Part shown: piece after piece, positions 6,569 through 13,612 of the stretch
How the letters are laid out: every line of letters begins with the position of its first letter
Position numbering within the stretch: the first letter of the stretch is position 1
DNA from: Anaerolineales bacterium
Lineage (GTDB): Bacteria > Chloroflexota > Anaerolineae > Anaerolineales > E44-bin32
Length of the DNA stretch: 13,612 nucleotides
Assembly (NCBI GenBank): GCA_011772595.1
Contig: WVZH01000306.1
Span: forward strand, 6,593 to 20,204
Direction of reading: 5' to 3'
The notes under the pieces: model-generated
Told to the model about the DNA's origin: nothing
Seen by the model: only the letters and a program-made list of their open reading frames with translations
Databases searched by the model: none
Program-made: the position numbers and the translations under genes

Positions 6569-9226
6569 TTGTTGATCACCACGTCTAGACCAGATTCGCA
6601 GTCGAGTCAGACAATTCTAGGCTATACTCAGCTGCGAGCCCCATTCGGGGGAACATCGGATAGGCCGCCTCTAGGTTTGCCTGTGAATAATCGGGATTTC
6701 AAGGATACGCTACCCTTTCACGGTCTGGCCGAACAAGAAGTTGACGACCGCCGTCGTCGAGGCCAGGGGAACGACGTCCACTTACAAACTAGTCGCTCCT
6801 ACGTAAACATCTTGCGTCAGAATATCCTCACCTTTATAAACATCGTCCTGTTTGGAATCGGTGCGGTTCTGATCTTGATCGGGCGCGTGAGCGACGCGCT
6901 CGTCAGCATCGGATTGATCTCGATGAACATCATCATCGGGGTGTCCCAGGAGATCCGCGCCAAGCGTCAACTCGATCGTATTGCGTTGCTCACGCGTCCC
7001 AAAGTGTCCGTAGTGCGTGAAGGTCAAGAAAAGGTTGTGGACCCTGGGGAGGTCGTGTTGGGCGACATCCTGATCGCGCGCCCTGGCGACCAAATCGTGG
7101 TCGATGGTACCGTTATAAGCCGTGGTGATATCGAGGTGGACGAATCGCTGCTAACCGGCGAGTCGGACCGGATTGCAAAAGACATCGGAGACACGGTACT
7201 TTCAGGGAGTTTCTGCACCAATGGCAAGCTAATCTATGAAGCAACCCGGGTGGGTAGGGCGAGCTACGTCAACCAGCTCACCGCAGAAGCTCGCACCTTC
7301 CGGGTGGTCCGCACACCCCTACAAAAAGAAATCGATTTCCTCATCCGTCTGTTGACTTTGATCGCGTCGTTCATCGGGTTGCTCTTGTTGACGTCTGCCG
7401 TATTGTACGCCCTCCCATTGATGCGTAGCGCTCAAATTGCAGCCGTCATCGCTGGCTTGGTACCCAATGGTTTGTTTTTCATGGTGATCGCTGCCTACGC
7501 GATGGGAGCCTTGAGAATTGTGAGGCATGGTGCCCTGGTCCAACAGGCGAATGCCGTTGAATCGTTGAGCAACGTAGACATTCTCTGCATGGACAAAACC
7601 GGCACTATCACAACAAACCAGCTCATGCTTCACGATCTCTATGCAATCGACACGGACCCGGAACAACTCAAACAAACACTAGGCGACTACGTGCGGAGCG
7701 CATCCTTGCTGAACCGCACCAGCGAAGCGATCCGTGCGGTATACCATGGGCGGATGCTTCCGACGGTGGACGAGGTGCCCTTTGCATCCACGCGTAAATG
7801 GAGCGCCCTTGCCTTCAACAACGAAAAAATACGCGGAGTCTACGTACTGGGCGCTACGGAAATTTTGAAACCAAATCTTCGCTCCGGATTCGATCTCGAG
7901 CAGCCGATCAATACCTGGACGGCAGCCGGATTGCGCGTGCTCCTTTTCGCTCATCACCCCGACGTCACCTCCTTGCACAATTCCCTATATCAACCAAACC
8001 TTCCCCAGGATCTCATCCCGCTTGGACTCGTGAGCTTTAGCGACGAGTTGCGACCCAAACTTAAGGAAACGCTGGCAGATTTTACGGAGGCCAACATTAC
8101 CATCAAGGTCATATCCGGGGATCATCCCCAAACAGTTGCCGCCTTGGTGAGGCAGGCAGATCTGCCAGGCGACACATCGGCTGTAGTGGACGGCATCGAA
8201 CTGATGCAGATGGAGACCCCTTCTTTCGAGCAATCAGCCGTCGAAGGCACGATCTTCGGTCGCATCACACCCGAGCAGAAGGAGAAGCTGGTTGAAGCGC
8301 TCCGCGGGCTAGGTCATTTCGTCGCCATGATCGGAGATGGGGTAAACGACGTCCTCTCTCTCAAGAAATCCAATCTAGGCATCGCCATGCAAAGCGGGAG
8401 CGCGGCAACCCGGGCCGTCGCTGACATGATCTTGCTCGACGATACGTTCGAGGCCCTTCCCTTCGCCTTCTTGGAAGGCCAAAGGATCGTCAACGGCATG
8501 CAAGACATCTTACGTTTGTTCTTGACGCGCGCGTTTTATTTCGCGCTCCTGATGATTTCCACGGCGATAATTGGCATTGGATTCCCGTACGTCCCCAAGC
8601 ACGCTACACTTGTCACGTTGTTTACGGTGGGTATTCCGACCTTCGCGCTTACTGTGTGGGCGCGACCGGGTCCCCTCCCCGAAGGCAGTCTGACTCGCGC
8701 CGTGATGCGGTTCGTGATCCCTGCTACCTTATCCATGTTCGTGCTCGGGCTGTTGATCTATTCACTGACCTTCGGTCTCACCCATCAAAATCTTGAAGCC
8801 CGTTCCCTGAGCATCACCCCGGCGGAGATCGACAGCTTCCGGATCTGGGCCGGGATCGACTACCCGATCCAATCCTTGGAAGCATACATCACCGAAGTGA
8901 CGACAGTCAGCGCCCAAACTGCCCTGACATCTTTCACCCTTCTCGCTGGCCTGATCCTGATTGTTTTCGCCGAGCCACCCACGCACTTTTTCGTGGGAGG
9001 TGACGTCTACAGCGGTGACAAACGTCCGACGATCCTGGCAACGATCCTATTCTTCGCTTTCCTCGCTGTGATGGTCATCGCACCACTGCGTAAGTTCTTC
9101 GAACTCCTTATTTTGCCCCCCTATACCTATGGTGTGATCGCCGCAGCTGTACTTGTATGGCTGATAACGATTCGCCAAGCCTGGCGGGCACGCTGGCTCG
9201 AACGCTTCTTGAACATCGAACCTTAG
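6569..9226 (+). CDS. P-type (E1-E2) cation-transporting ATPase, CtpE-like
   Basis: Up to 885 residues. It has all catalytic motifs of a P-type pump: TGES (196-199, actuator), DKTGT (D342 is the phosphorylated Asp), the SGDHPQT segment, and GDGVND (589-594) of the hinge. Membrane helices lie at about 88-107, 109-126, 250-275 and 285-312, and about six follow D594. LGATEIL stands in for the usual KGAPE of the nucleotide domain. In helix 4 the usual P-E-G-L is P-N-G-L (299-302), so the cation-binding Glu is missing. Helix 6 reads FTVGIPTFALTVWA without the Asn/Asp of Ca2+ pumps. It most resembles the CtpE-like prokaryotic group; the transported ion is uncertain. The start is unclear: TTG at 6569 opens the frame but has no ribosome binding site. 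GTG at 6683 (847 residues) is an alternative, since homology-like sequence begins at DTLPFHGLAEQEVDDRR. Confidence 0.9.
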   Translation: MLITTSRPDSQSSQTILGYTQLRAPFGGTSDRPPLGLPVNNRDFKDTLPFHGLAEQEVDDRRRRGQGNDVHLQTSRSYVNILRQNILTFINIVLFGIGAVLILIGRVSDALVSIGLISMNIIIGVSQEIRAKRQLDRIALLTRPKVSVVREGQEKVVDPGEVVLGDILIARPGDQIVVDGTVISRGDIEVDESLLTGESDRIAKDIGDTVLSGSFCTNGKLIYEATRVGRASYVNQLTAEARTFRVVRTPLQKEIDFLIRLLTLIASFIGLLLLTSAVLYALPLMRSAQIAAVIAGLVPNGLFFMVIAAYAMGALRIVRHGALVQQANAVESLSNVDILCMDKTGTITTNQLMLHDLYAIDTDPEQLKQTLGDYVRSASLLNRTSEAIRAVYHGRMLPTVDEVPFASTRKWSALAFNNEKIRGVYVLGATEILKPNLRSGFDLEQPINTWTAAGLRVLLFAHHPDVTSLHNSLYQPNLPQDLIPLGLVSFSDELRPKLKETLADFTEANITIKVISGDHPQTVAALVRQADLPGDTSAVVDGIELMQMETPSFEQSAVEGTIFGRITPEQKEKLVEALRGLGHFVAMIGDGVNDVLSLKKSNLGIAMQSGSAATRAVADMILLDDTFEALPFAFLEGQRIVNGMQDILRLFLTRAFYFALLMISTAIIGIGFPYVPKHATLVTLFTVGIPTFALTVWARPGPLPEGSLTRAVMRFVIPATLSMFVLGLLIYSLTFGLTHQNLEARSLSITPAEIDSFRIWAGIDYPIQSLEAYITEVTTVSAQTALTSFTLLAGLILIVFAEPPTHFFVGGDVYSGDKRPTILATILFFAFLAVMVIAPLRKFFELLILPPYTYGVIAAAVLVWLITIRQAWRARWLERFLNIEP

Positions 9227-9372
9227 CGTGGGCAATCTCTTTCAGCCACAAAAAACTGTGAAGCTTCCTATTGGCAACTCCACTAAACCCATGCAACGAT
9301 TCTTCGTCAGGGCAATTTAAGACTCCTGGTGCCATTTTGTAAGCATTGACAAGAGGCGTGTTGCAAGAGAAA

Positions 9373-9407
9373 ACCCGCACCTCCATGGATAGAGAAGAAG
9401 TGCGGGT
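9373..9407 (-). terminator. Rho-independent terminator of the DinB-like gene
   Basis: Read on the minus strand, ACCCGCAC pairs with GTGCGGGT (8 bp, 19-base loop) and is followed by TTTTCTCTT. It lies 53 bases past the stop of the gene at 9460-10188, in the right orientation. On the plus strand there is no T-run, so it is unlikely to serve the ATPase. Confidence 0.65.
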
Positions 9408-9459
9408 GTGATCCATCCGGCGACTTCATCGCAGCCGGTTCGATGTTGATGCTGACCCG

Positions 9460-10188
9460 TCAATCTGGATAAAGCGCCTCGAATTCTTGCATGTCTCGCA
9501 ACGCGTCGAGGTCACTATCCTGCTTGGACCAAGCAACCAGACTGGGATTTAGCTGGAATGCGTCCTCGAGGAGCTCAATCGCACGAACGGATTGGTCGTG
9601 AAGGGCATAATGACACGCCAGGTTGTAGCGGATTCTTCCGATCCATACATCTGAATCGTCAAGAGGCTCTAACACCTGCGCAATGTGCTCGTGGATAGCC
9701 TGCGCGCCTTCAACATCGCCGCGTACAAGAAGAATGTCCGCTAAGTGCCAGAATCCATGGTAATACGGCGTCGACACCACGCGCCACCACAGGGGCTGCT
9801 CACGCGTCCACTCGAAGCGCTTGGGGTCGTCTAAGTCCTCATCCGCCAAGGCCTCAACCGCCCGTGCAAGCCTGGTAAACACCTCTTCCTCAAAAACCAA
9901 CAAATCCTCCCAGGATCGATCCTTATTGGCTGCGAAGATCTCCTGGTTATCGTGTTCGAAGTCAGCTGACTCCTCTGGTGTCTCATTGCGCGCAGCGGCC
10001 TCCAAGCTGGAAACCATCCTTTCGTTCCACACATTGATATGCGCCATGATGTCCTTCGGAGCCCACTGATCTGGTGTACCGCGGGCGGTTTGCTCGGCAT
10101 CGCTCAACGCATCCCAGAATCCCATTTGCATCAAATGTGCACGTGTAATCAAATCGAGGAGCATGCTTCTACGTGAACGGTCTTCCAT
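9460..10188 (-). CDS. DinB/ClbS(DfsB)-like four-helix protein with C-terminal TPR
   Basis: 242 residues. Residues ~1-155 are a four-helix DinB-like bundle with the three-histidine metal site in the family's positions: H50 (DIMAHINVWNER), H144 and H148 (YYHGFWHLAD). ClbS/DfsB members of this fold include a colibactin-inactivating cyclopropane hydrolase, and others are metal-dependent thiol transferases or unknown. Residues ~183-217 (IRYNLACHYALHDQSVRAIE and what follows) form a TPR unit, ending in NPSLVAWSKQDSDLDALRD. The TPR suggests protein binding or dimerisation. It is cytosolic, with no signal peptide. The ATG (10186-10188) has GGGGGAGG 4 bases upstream. The gene follows bacterioferritin on the same strand after 84 bases that contain a hairpin, so co-transcription is possible but unproven. 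I cannot name the substrate. Confidence 0.8.
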   Translation of the reverse strand: MEDRSRRSMLLDLITRAHLMQMGFWDALSDAEQTARGTPDQWAPKDIMAHINVWNERMVSSLEAAARNETPEESADFEHDNQEIFAANKDRSWEDLLVFEEEVFTRLARAVEALADEDLDDPKRFEWTREQPLWWRVVSTPYYHGFWHLADILLVRGDVEGAQAIHEHIAQVLEPLDDSDVWIGRIRYNLACHYALHDQSVRAIELLEDAFQLNPSLVAWSKQDSDLDALRDMQEFEALYPD

Positions 10189-10251
10189 CGGTCCTCCCCC
10201 ATCAAATCAAGACCTATCTCTAAGCCGAAATCCAAAGAAACGCTTGTCGGA

Positions 10252-10267
10252 GTGGTTCACGAACCAC
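10252..10267. terminator. Perfect palindrome after bacterioferritin
   Basis: GTGGTTC-AC-GAACCAC forms a 6-bp stem with a CACG loop, 5 bases past the bacterioferritin stop. The minus-strand downstream sequence TCCGACAAGCGTTTC lacks an immediate U-run, so termination would be partial at best. It could let some transcripts continue into the DinB-like gene, or act as an RNA-end stabiliser. Confidence 0.4.
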
Positions 10268-10272
10268 CCCCT

Positions 10273-10749
10273 CTATTCCCCACCCCCGGTCTGCAACGCC
10301 AAGTAGTTTTCAAGCCCCAACTGTTCGATCAATACAAGTTGCTTCTCCGCCCAATCGACGTGACCCTCCTCCATTTTGAGGATCTCGACCAGCGAATCTG
10401 CAGTGCTCTCATCCTTCATTTCACCTGCCAGCGCAATCCCGCTGTTGTAGGCCTTCACCGCACCGAGCTCGGCCTGCATATCATTGGTAACCAACTCGGG
10501 CACGGTCGCCCCAATGACCATGGGATTCAGCTTCGAGACGATAGGTGTCCCTTCGAGGAAAAGAATGCGTTCTAAGAGCCACTCAGCATGATACATTTCA
10601 TCCTTTGCTTGCTTTTCCTTTGCCTCGTGAAGTTCTTGATAGCCCCAATGTGCGCACATCTCCGAGTGGACCATATATTGACTGATGGCCGTCAATTCGT
10701 CCGCTAGTAGTTCATTCAGTACCTTGATGAGTTTGGCATCACCCTTCAT
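10273..10749 (-). CDS. bfr: Bacterioferritin
   Basis: 158 residues, the standard length. Bacterioferritin forms a 24-subunit cytosolic shell that oxidises Fe2+ with O2 or H2O2 and stores it as ferric mineral. All ferroxidase ligands sit at the canonical positions: E18, E51, H54, E94, E127 and H130. M52, the haem ligand shared between subunits, is also present (KDEMYHAEW), so this is a haem-binding bacterioferritin and not a plain ferritin or Dps. The frame is open to an upstream start at 10842. The ATG at 10747-10749 is the right one: it has AGGAGG 5 bases upstream, matches the family N-terminus (MKGDAKLIKVLNELLADELT), and a -10 box lies inside the extended frame. A palindromic hairpin follows the stop. 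A DinB-like gene follows on the same strand. Confidence 0.96.
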   Translation of the reverse strand: MKGDAKLIKVLNELLADELTAISQYMVHSEMCAHWGYQELHEAKEKQAKDEMYHAEWLLERILFLEGTPIVSKLNPMVIGATVPELVTNDMQAELGAVKAYNSGIALAGEMKDESTADSLVEILKMEEGHVDWAEKQLVLIEQLGLENYLALQTGGGE

Positions 10750-10794
10750 TGTCGCCTCCTCAGGTGTCACAATGCGCTTGAAATGTCCTTTTTT

Positions 10795-10823
10795 ATTATA
10801 CGCCCCTGTTAGGGAATCGCGAA
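10795..10823 (-). promoter_or_regulatory. Promoter of bacterioferritin
   Basis: The minus strand has a perfect TATAAT (10795-10800). Seventeen bases upstream is TTCGCG (10818-10823), a poor -35, so an activator may be needed. Between them lies CCCT-AAC-AGGG (10804-10814), a small palindrome in the spacer where a regulator could sit. The leader would be about 38 bases. Confidence 0.45.
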
Positions 10824-10851
10824 ATAATAAACCACTGAGCATCCTGACTCA

Positions 10852-10867
10852 GGCTCGGAAGCGAGCC
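10852..10867. repeat. Perfect 6-bp hairpin with GAAG loop
   Basis: GGCTCG-GAAG-CGAGCC lies between the divergent bacterioferritin and kinase genes. It is preceded by a CTGAG...CTCAG pair. There is no gene on the short surrounding stretch. It could be an RNA hairpin or a protein-binding site. Confidence 0.35.
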
Positions 10868-11034
10868 AAACAAATGCTCCCAAAACCTCACTGACCGTCG
10901 CCTCCAAGGCCTACGACGCCGGTTATGCCCACGCTCAGCCGTAATCTCACTGCCGATGGCAAACTGCGATATCATTACCCCAGGCCAAGGCATTCGCCAA
11001 TCAGAAAGCTTCGATGCGTGCCGTGGAGAGAATG

Positions 11035-12372
11035 ATGCCCAAGATCACACACGTTGTCAAAAGGAGCGGAGCGGTCGTTCCCTTCAACCCGGAGCGTATT
11101 GTCAACGCCATCTACCGCGCTGCCGTCGCGGTCGGCGGGCGCGATCGAAAACGGGCAGAGGAATTGGCACAGCAGGTGGTAGAGATGCTGGAAGAGAAGT
11201 GTCCCAAAGGCCACCACCCGCATATCGAAGAGATCCAAGACGTTGTCGAGAAGGTGCTCATCGAAAATGGGCACGCCAAGGTAGCCAAGGCGTATATCCT
11301 TTACCGTGACGAACGGGCTCGCAGGCGCGAGGACGGCACACGAACTCACCGACCAACAGGGAACATCCCCTGGTCGAAAATCTGGCAAGCGCTCGACTGG
11401 GCTGTCGCCCACGGTGTCCACACCATCGACGCGCTCAATGAGCGCATTCGCCGCGGCGAGTTTCCACAAATCGTGAGCGAATCCGAAGCCGTGTATGAAG
11501 GCGACGTCGATGTCGCTGCGGAGATGATCCACGAACGACGCAACGAGCTCAAGATGGTTATTATCAGTGGCCCCTCCTCCTCAGGAAAGACGACGACCAC
11601 GATCAAAATTGAGCAACGCCTTCGGCGCATGGGCATGAAATTCGTCGCTCTCAACATCGACAACTACTTTTTCGACCTCGAGTTACACCCGAAGGATGAG
11701 TTCGGAGACTACGACTTTGAAACACCACAAGCTCTCGACTTGCCTCTGATCAACGAACATCTCAAGCGCATCAGCAAGGGTGAAGAGATCCTGATCCCGT
11801 ATTACGACTTCAAGAAGGGCAAACGCTTCATGGACCAGACACCCTTCCAACTGAAAGATGACGAAATCATACTCATCGACAGCCTGCATGGCCTTTATCC
11901 CGATATGACCGGCGATATTGCAGATGAGATCAAACTTAAAATCTACATTGAAACCTTGCTGCAGATGAAAGGGCCGGATGAGAGATACATTCGCTGGACT
12001 GACCTGCGTCTCATACGCCGCATGCTACGCGACGCGGTGCACCGTGCCTATAAACCCCAGCAAACCCTCGAGCATTGGCACTACGTTCGGGCGAGCGAGC
12101 TACGCAATATCATCCCCTACATAAATTCCGCAGATCACATCATCAATAGCGGGATGCCCTACGAAATCGCCCTCTATCGTCCTAGACTGCTGGACAGTTT
12201 CACCGAATGGGAGGCCCAATATCGCGAGGAACCTCTACGCGAAGACGCTCACATGCGAGCCGAGCGTGTCCTGCGTTTTTTGCAGGCAGTAGAGCCAATC
12301 GACGACGATTCGTCAGTCCCGAGTGATTCTGTTCTGCGCGAATTCATCGGTGGTAGCTCTTTGGAATATTGA
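11035..12372 (+). CDS. ATP-cone fused to uridine-kinase/phosphoribulokinase-like P-loop kinase
   Basis: 445 residues. Residues ~1-92 are an ATP-cone (ITHVVKRSGAVVPFNPERIV, then HIEEIQDVVEKVLIENGHAK and AKAYILYRDERARRRE), the ATP/dATP-sensing module best known from ribonucleotide reductases and NrdR. Residues ~93-170 are a helical linker. The kinase core starts with VIISGPSSSGKTTTT (Walker A, G179-T186) and continues with ALNIDNYFFD and EIILIDSLHGLYPDM, matching the uridine kinase/PRK family with its DxxDxFY-type strand and acidic Walker B. The likely reaction is ATP-dependent phosphorylation of a nucleoside or related sugar alcohol, perhaps gated by adenine nucleotide binding to the cone. ATGs also occur at 11014 and 11032. 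GGAGAG (11025-11030) fits the ATG at 11035 best and gives the usual ATP-cone start. A strong hairpin lies directly after the stop. Confidence 0.9.
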   Translation: MPKITHVVKRSGAVVPFNPERIVNAIYRAAVAVGGRDRKRAEELAQQVVEMLEEKCPKGHHPHIEEIQDVVEKVLIENGHAKVAKAYILYRDERARRREDGTRTHRPTGNIPWSKIWQALDWAVAHGVHTIDALNERIRRGEFPQIVSESEAVYEGDVDVAAEMIHERRNELKMVIISGPSSSGKTTTTIKIEQRLRRMGMKFVALNIDNYFFDLELHPKDEFGDYDFETPQALDLPLINEHLKRISKGEEILIPYYDFKKGKRFMDQTPFQLKDDEIILIDSLHGLYPDMTGDIADEIKLKIYIETLLQMKGPDERYIRWTDLRLIRRMLRDAVHRAYKPQQTLEHWHYVRASELRNIIPYINSADHIINSGMPYEIALYRPRLLDSFTEWEAQYREEPLREDAHMRAERVLRFLQAVEPIDDDSSVPSDSVLREFIGGSSLEY

Positions 12373-12433
12373 GAGCAGGTCCGTCGCCAAGTGGACTGCG
12401 AACCTGCTCTGAATGCGCTATCCTAACTCTTTT
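12372..12433 (+). terminator. Hairpin terminator after the kinase gene
   Basis: AGAGCAGGT (12372-12380) pairs perfectly with ACCTGCTCT (12402-12410). The 21-base loop holds a smaller GTCC/GGAC pair. A CTTTTT run follows some 18 bases later. The stem starts on the last base of the stop codon. It lies between convergent genes and may also serve the protease transcript. Confidence 0.55.
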
Positions 12434-12460
12434 TAATTCATGTCTCGCGATGGATAATCG

Positions 12461-13468
12461 CTACAAGACAACCTTCAAACTGTCCAAGACCGCCTGAATG
12501 GGGTTGAAGATGGTTGCCTCGTTGGACCCACCGAAGAGCAACCCCACGGCCCGTAAGGAATCACCCGCGACCAGCAGTGATCCTGAATCACCTCCCTGCG
12601 ACATCGGGCCGCTGACAATTTGATCTTCGAAGCGCGCGACACGATTCTGGTCGTAGGTCACGTTCACTGTGGCATTCAACACCGTGACCTTTCCGGTTGT
12701 CAACCCCGTGGTTCGACCAGATTTCCGCACATCCATCCCGAGGGAGGCCGGCTCCGTTTCGCGCACGACGCCGAGTTCCAGAATCTCATCCAACACCAGA
12801 TCCTCCTCGGTGGGCCGAGCCACGGCCGCGTCGACCAGGTTGGTAGCCGCGGGATCTACCTGGAGAGCCTGTAGCCGATGCTTCGATCCTAGAAGGCTGG
12901 CAACGACGTTCGCCGCTTCCGCCACACCGATGGCCAAAGGGCAATCCGGTGGAGATACCGAGAAATTCAGCGGCACGAAGCGCTCGAGGACTGCGAGGGT
13001 GTCGTCCCTCAAACGGCCACCATCCGCAGCACCGGGCTGCAGGATTGGATCTCCAGGTTCGGCATCGTTGCTGTTGGCCATAACGTGATTGTTGGAAAGG
13101 ATCAAACGCGCATCCGTGTCCCGATCGCGCACGACCGTGCCGAGTGTGCCCGCCGAGATCTTGAAATGCCCGATGCTCACACCTCCAGGGGCAGGTCTCC
13201 ATCGCCCGGTGCGCGTTTGCAGCGCCCTCAATTCCCCGACCTGAACCACGTCGGTGAGCACACCTTCGATCTTGGACGGCACCAGGTCCTGGGGATCCAG
13301 GCTGACTCGGGGCACCTTCTGTCGGACAAGCACGACGACACAAAGATCCTCGGTCACTCGGCCCGCGATCTCCTTGAAGCCCGTCCCCAAACCGACGACG
13401 TTAGCCATCTTCAAGATCGTTTCCTTGTGGAATTCCTTAACCCTCTGTACGTCGGATTGTGAATCCAT
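12461..13468 (-). CDS. Trypsin-like serine peptidase (S1 fold, Nal1-like N-terminus)
   Basis: 335 residues. The catalytic triad of a chymotrypsin-fold peptidase is visible: H128 in LILSNNHVMA, D213 in NLVDAAVA and S295 in MSQGGDSGSLL, where GGDSGS is the oxyanion motif. The first ~80 residues (MANVVGLGTGFKEIAG, then LVPSKIEGVLTDVVQVG) form the N-terminal module seen ahead of this peptidase in bacterial S1 proteins and in plant NARROW LEAF 1. No signal peptide or membrane helix is present, so it should act in the cytosol or leave by an unconventional route. There is no PDZ domain, unlike DegP/HtrA. Substrate unknown. The ATG (13466-13468) has GGGAGG 6 bases upstream. It converges on the kinase gene. 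I see no convincing promoter in the 144 bases to the window end, which hold nothing else I can name. Confidence 0.88.
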   Translation of the reverse strand: MDSQSDVQRVKEFHKETILKMANVVGLGTGFKEIAGRVTEDLCVVVLVRQKVPRVSLDPQDLVPSKIEGVLTDVVQVGELRALQTRTGRWRPAPGGVSIGHFKISAGTLGTVVRDRDTDARLILSNNHVMANSNDAEPGDPILQPGAADGGRLRDDTLAVLERFVPLNFSVSPPDCPLAIGVAEAANVVASLLGSKHRLQALQVDPAATNLVDAAVARPTEEDLVLDEILELGVVRETEPASLGMDVRKSGRTTGLTTGKVTVLNATVNVTYDQNRVARFEDQIVSGPMSQGGDSGSLLVAGDSLRAVGLLFGGSNEATIFNPIQAVLDSLKVVL

Positions 13469-13612
13469 CCCCTACCTCCCTCGACAAAGCCTGGATGATT
13501 TACTTCACTTCCTAGAACTCGCGTCTGAATGAAGATCCGTCAAATCGTATCACGAATGTAGTCTATTTCGAACCCTCTGTCTTAAAGGCAAATTCTTCCT
13601 CAGTTAAATCTA

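Noticed and set aside
10750..10842. 31-residue N-terminal extension of bacterioferritin
   Set aside because: The canonical start at 10749 has AGGAGG, the ferroxidase residue numbering fits exactly, and a perfect TATAAT lies within the extension.
12786..13343. Long open frames opposite or overlapping the protease gene
   Set aside because: They are shadows produced by the GC-rich third positions of the protease; none shows a family motif.
800..13468. A multi-gene defence, secretion or biosynthetic system
   Set aside because: The genes alternate strands in units of one or two and belong to unrelated housekeeping or stress families; no nuclease, transposase, toxin, phage or CRISPR signature is present.

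Overview
The window looks like ordinary chromosomal DNA from a free-living bacterium of mid GC content, with classical AGGAGG-type ribosome binding sites and frequent GTG and TTG starts. The mix of families (a CtpE-like P-type ATPase, an ATP-cone fused to a uridine-kinase-like domain, a zinc-ribbon/GATase-like protein, a ClbS/DfsB-TPR protein and a signal-peptide-free S1 protease) is what I would expect from Chloroflexota (Anaerolineae-like). That is inference from family composition. There is no rRNA, tRNA or marker gene to prove it. I see no IS element, CRISPR array, prophage or toxin-antitoxin module.

Layout, left to right. Positions 1-326 (minus) hold the start of a glycoside hydrolase family 5 gene cut by the window edge, preceded by a doubtful small ORF (333-764). 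Positions 800-2425 (minus) encode a zinc-ribbon protein with a GATase1-like domain and a long helical C-terminus, probably starting at TTG. The ~800-base gap 2426-3230 has no convincing gene but is rich in inverted repeats; it includes a candidate structured RNA with a terminator-like hairpin and a folded leader ahead of a small lipoprotein (3231-3734, plus). Positions 3917-5167 (minus) encode an MFS exporter with its own likely promoter, downstream of a stand-alone RibD-C/DHFR-like reductase (5437-6270, minus). A divergent 298-base gap leads to a large P-type ATPase (6569-9226, plus). Then come a DinB/ClbS-like protein with a C-terminal TPR (9460-10188, minus), bacterioferritin (10273-10749, minus) with a clear -10 box, an ATP-cone/uridine-kinase-like fusion (11035-12372, plus) and a trypsin-like protease (12461-13468, minus).

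The genes alternate in short convergent and divergent units and do not form one pathway. Plausible functional pairings are limited to bacterioferritin followed by the DinB-like gene, and the reductase followed by the MFS pump. Each pair is same-strand, but a hairpin or an internal promoter separates the members. The most unusual material is the folded non-coding block at about 2690-3200; the most unusual protein features are the PNGL in place of PEGL in the ATPase and the ATP-cone/kinase fusion.
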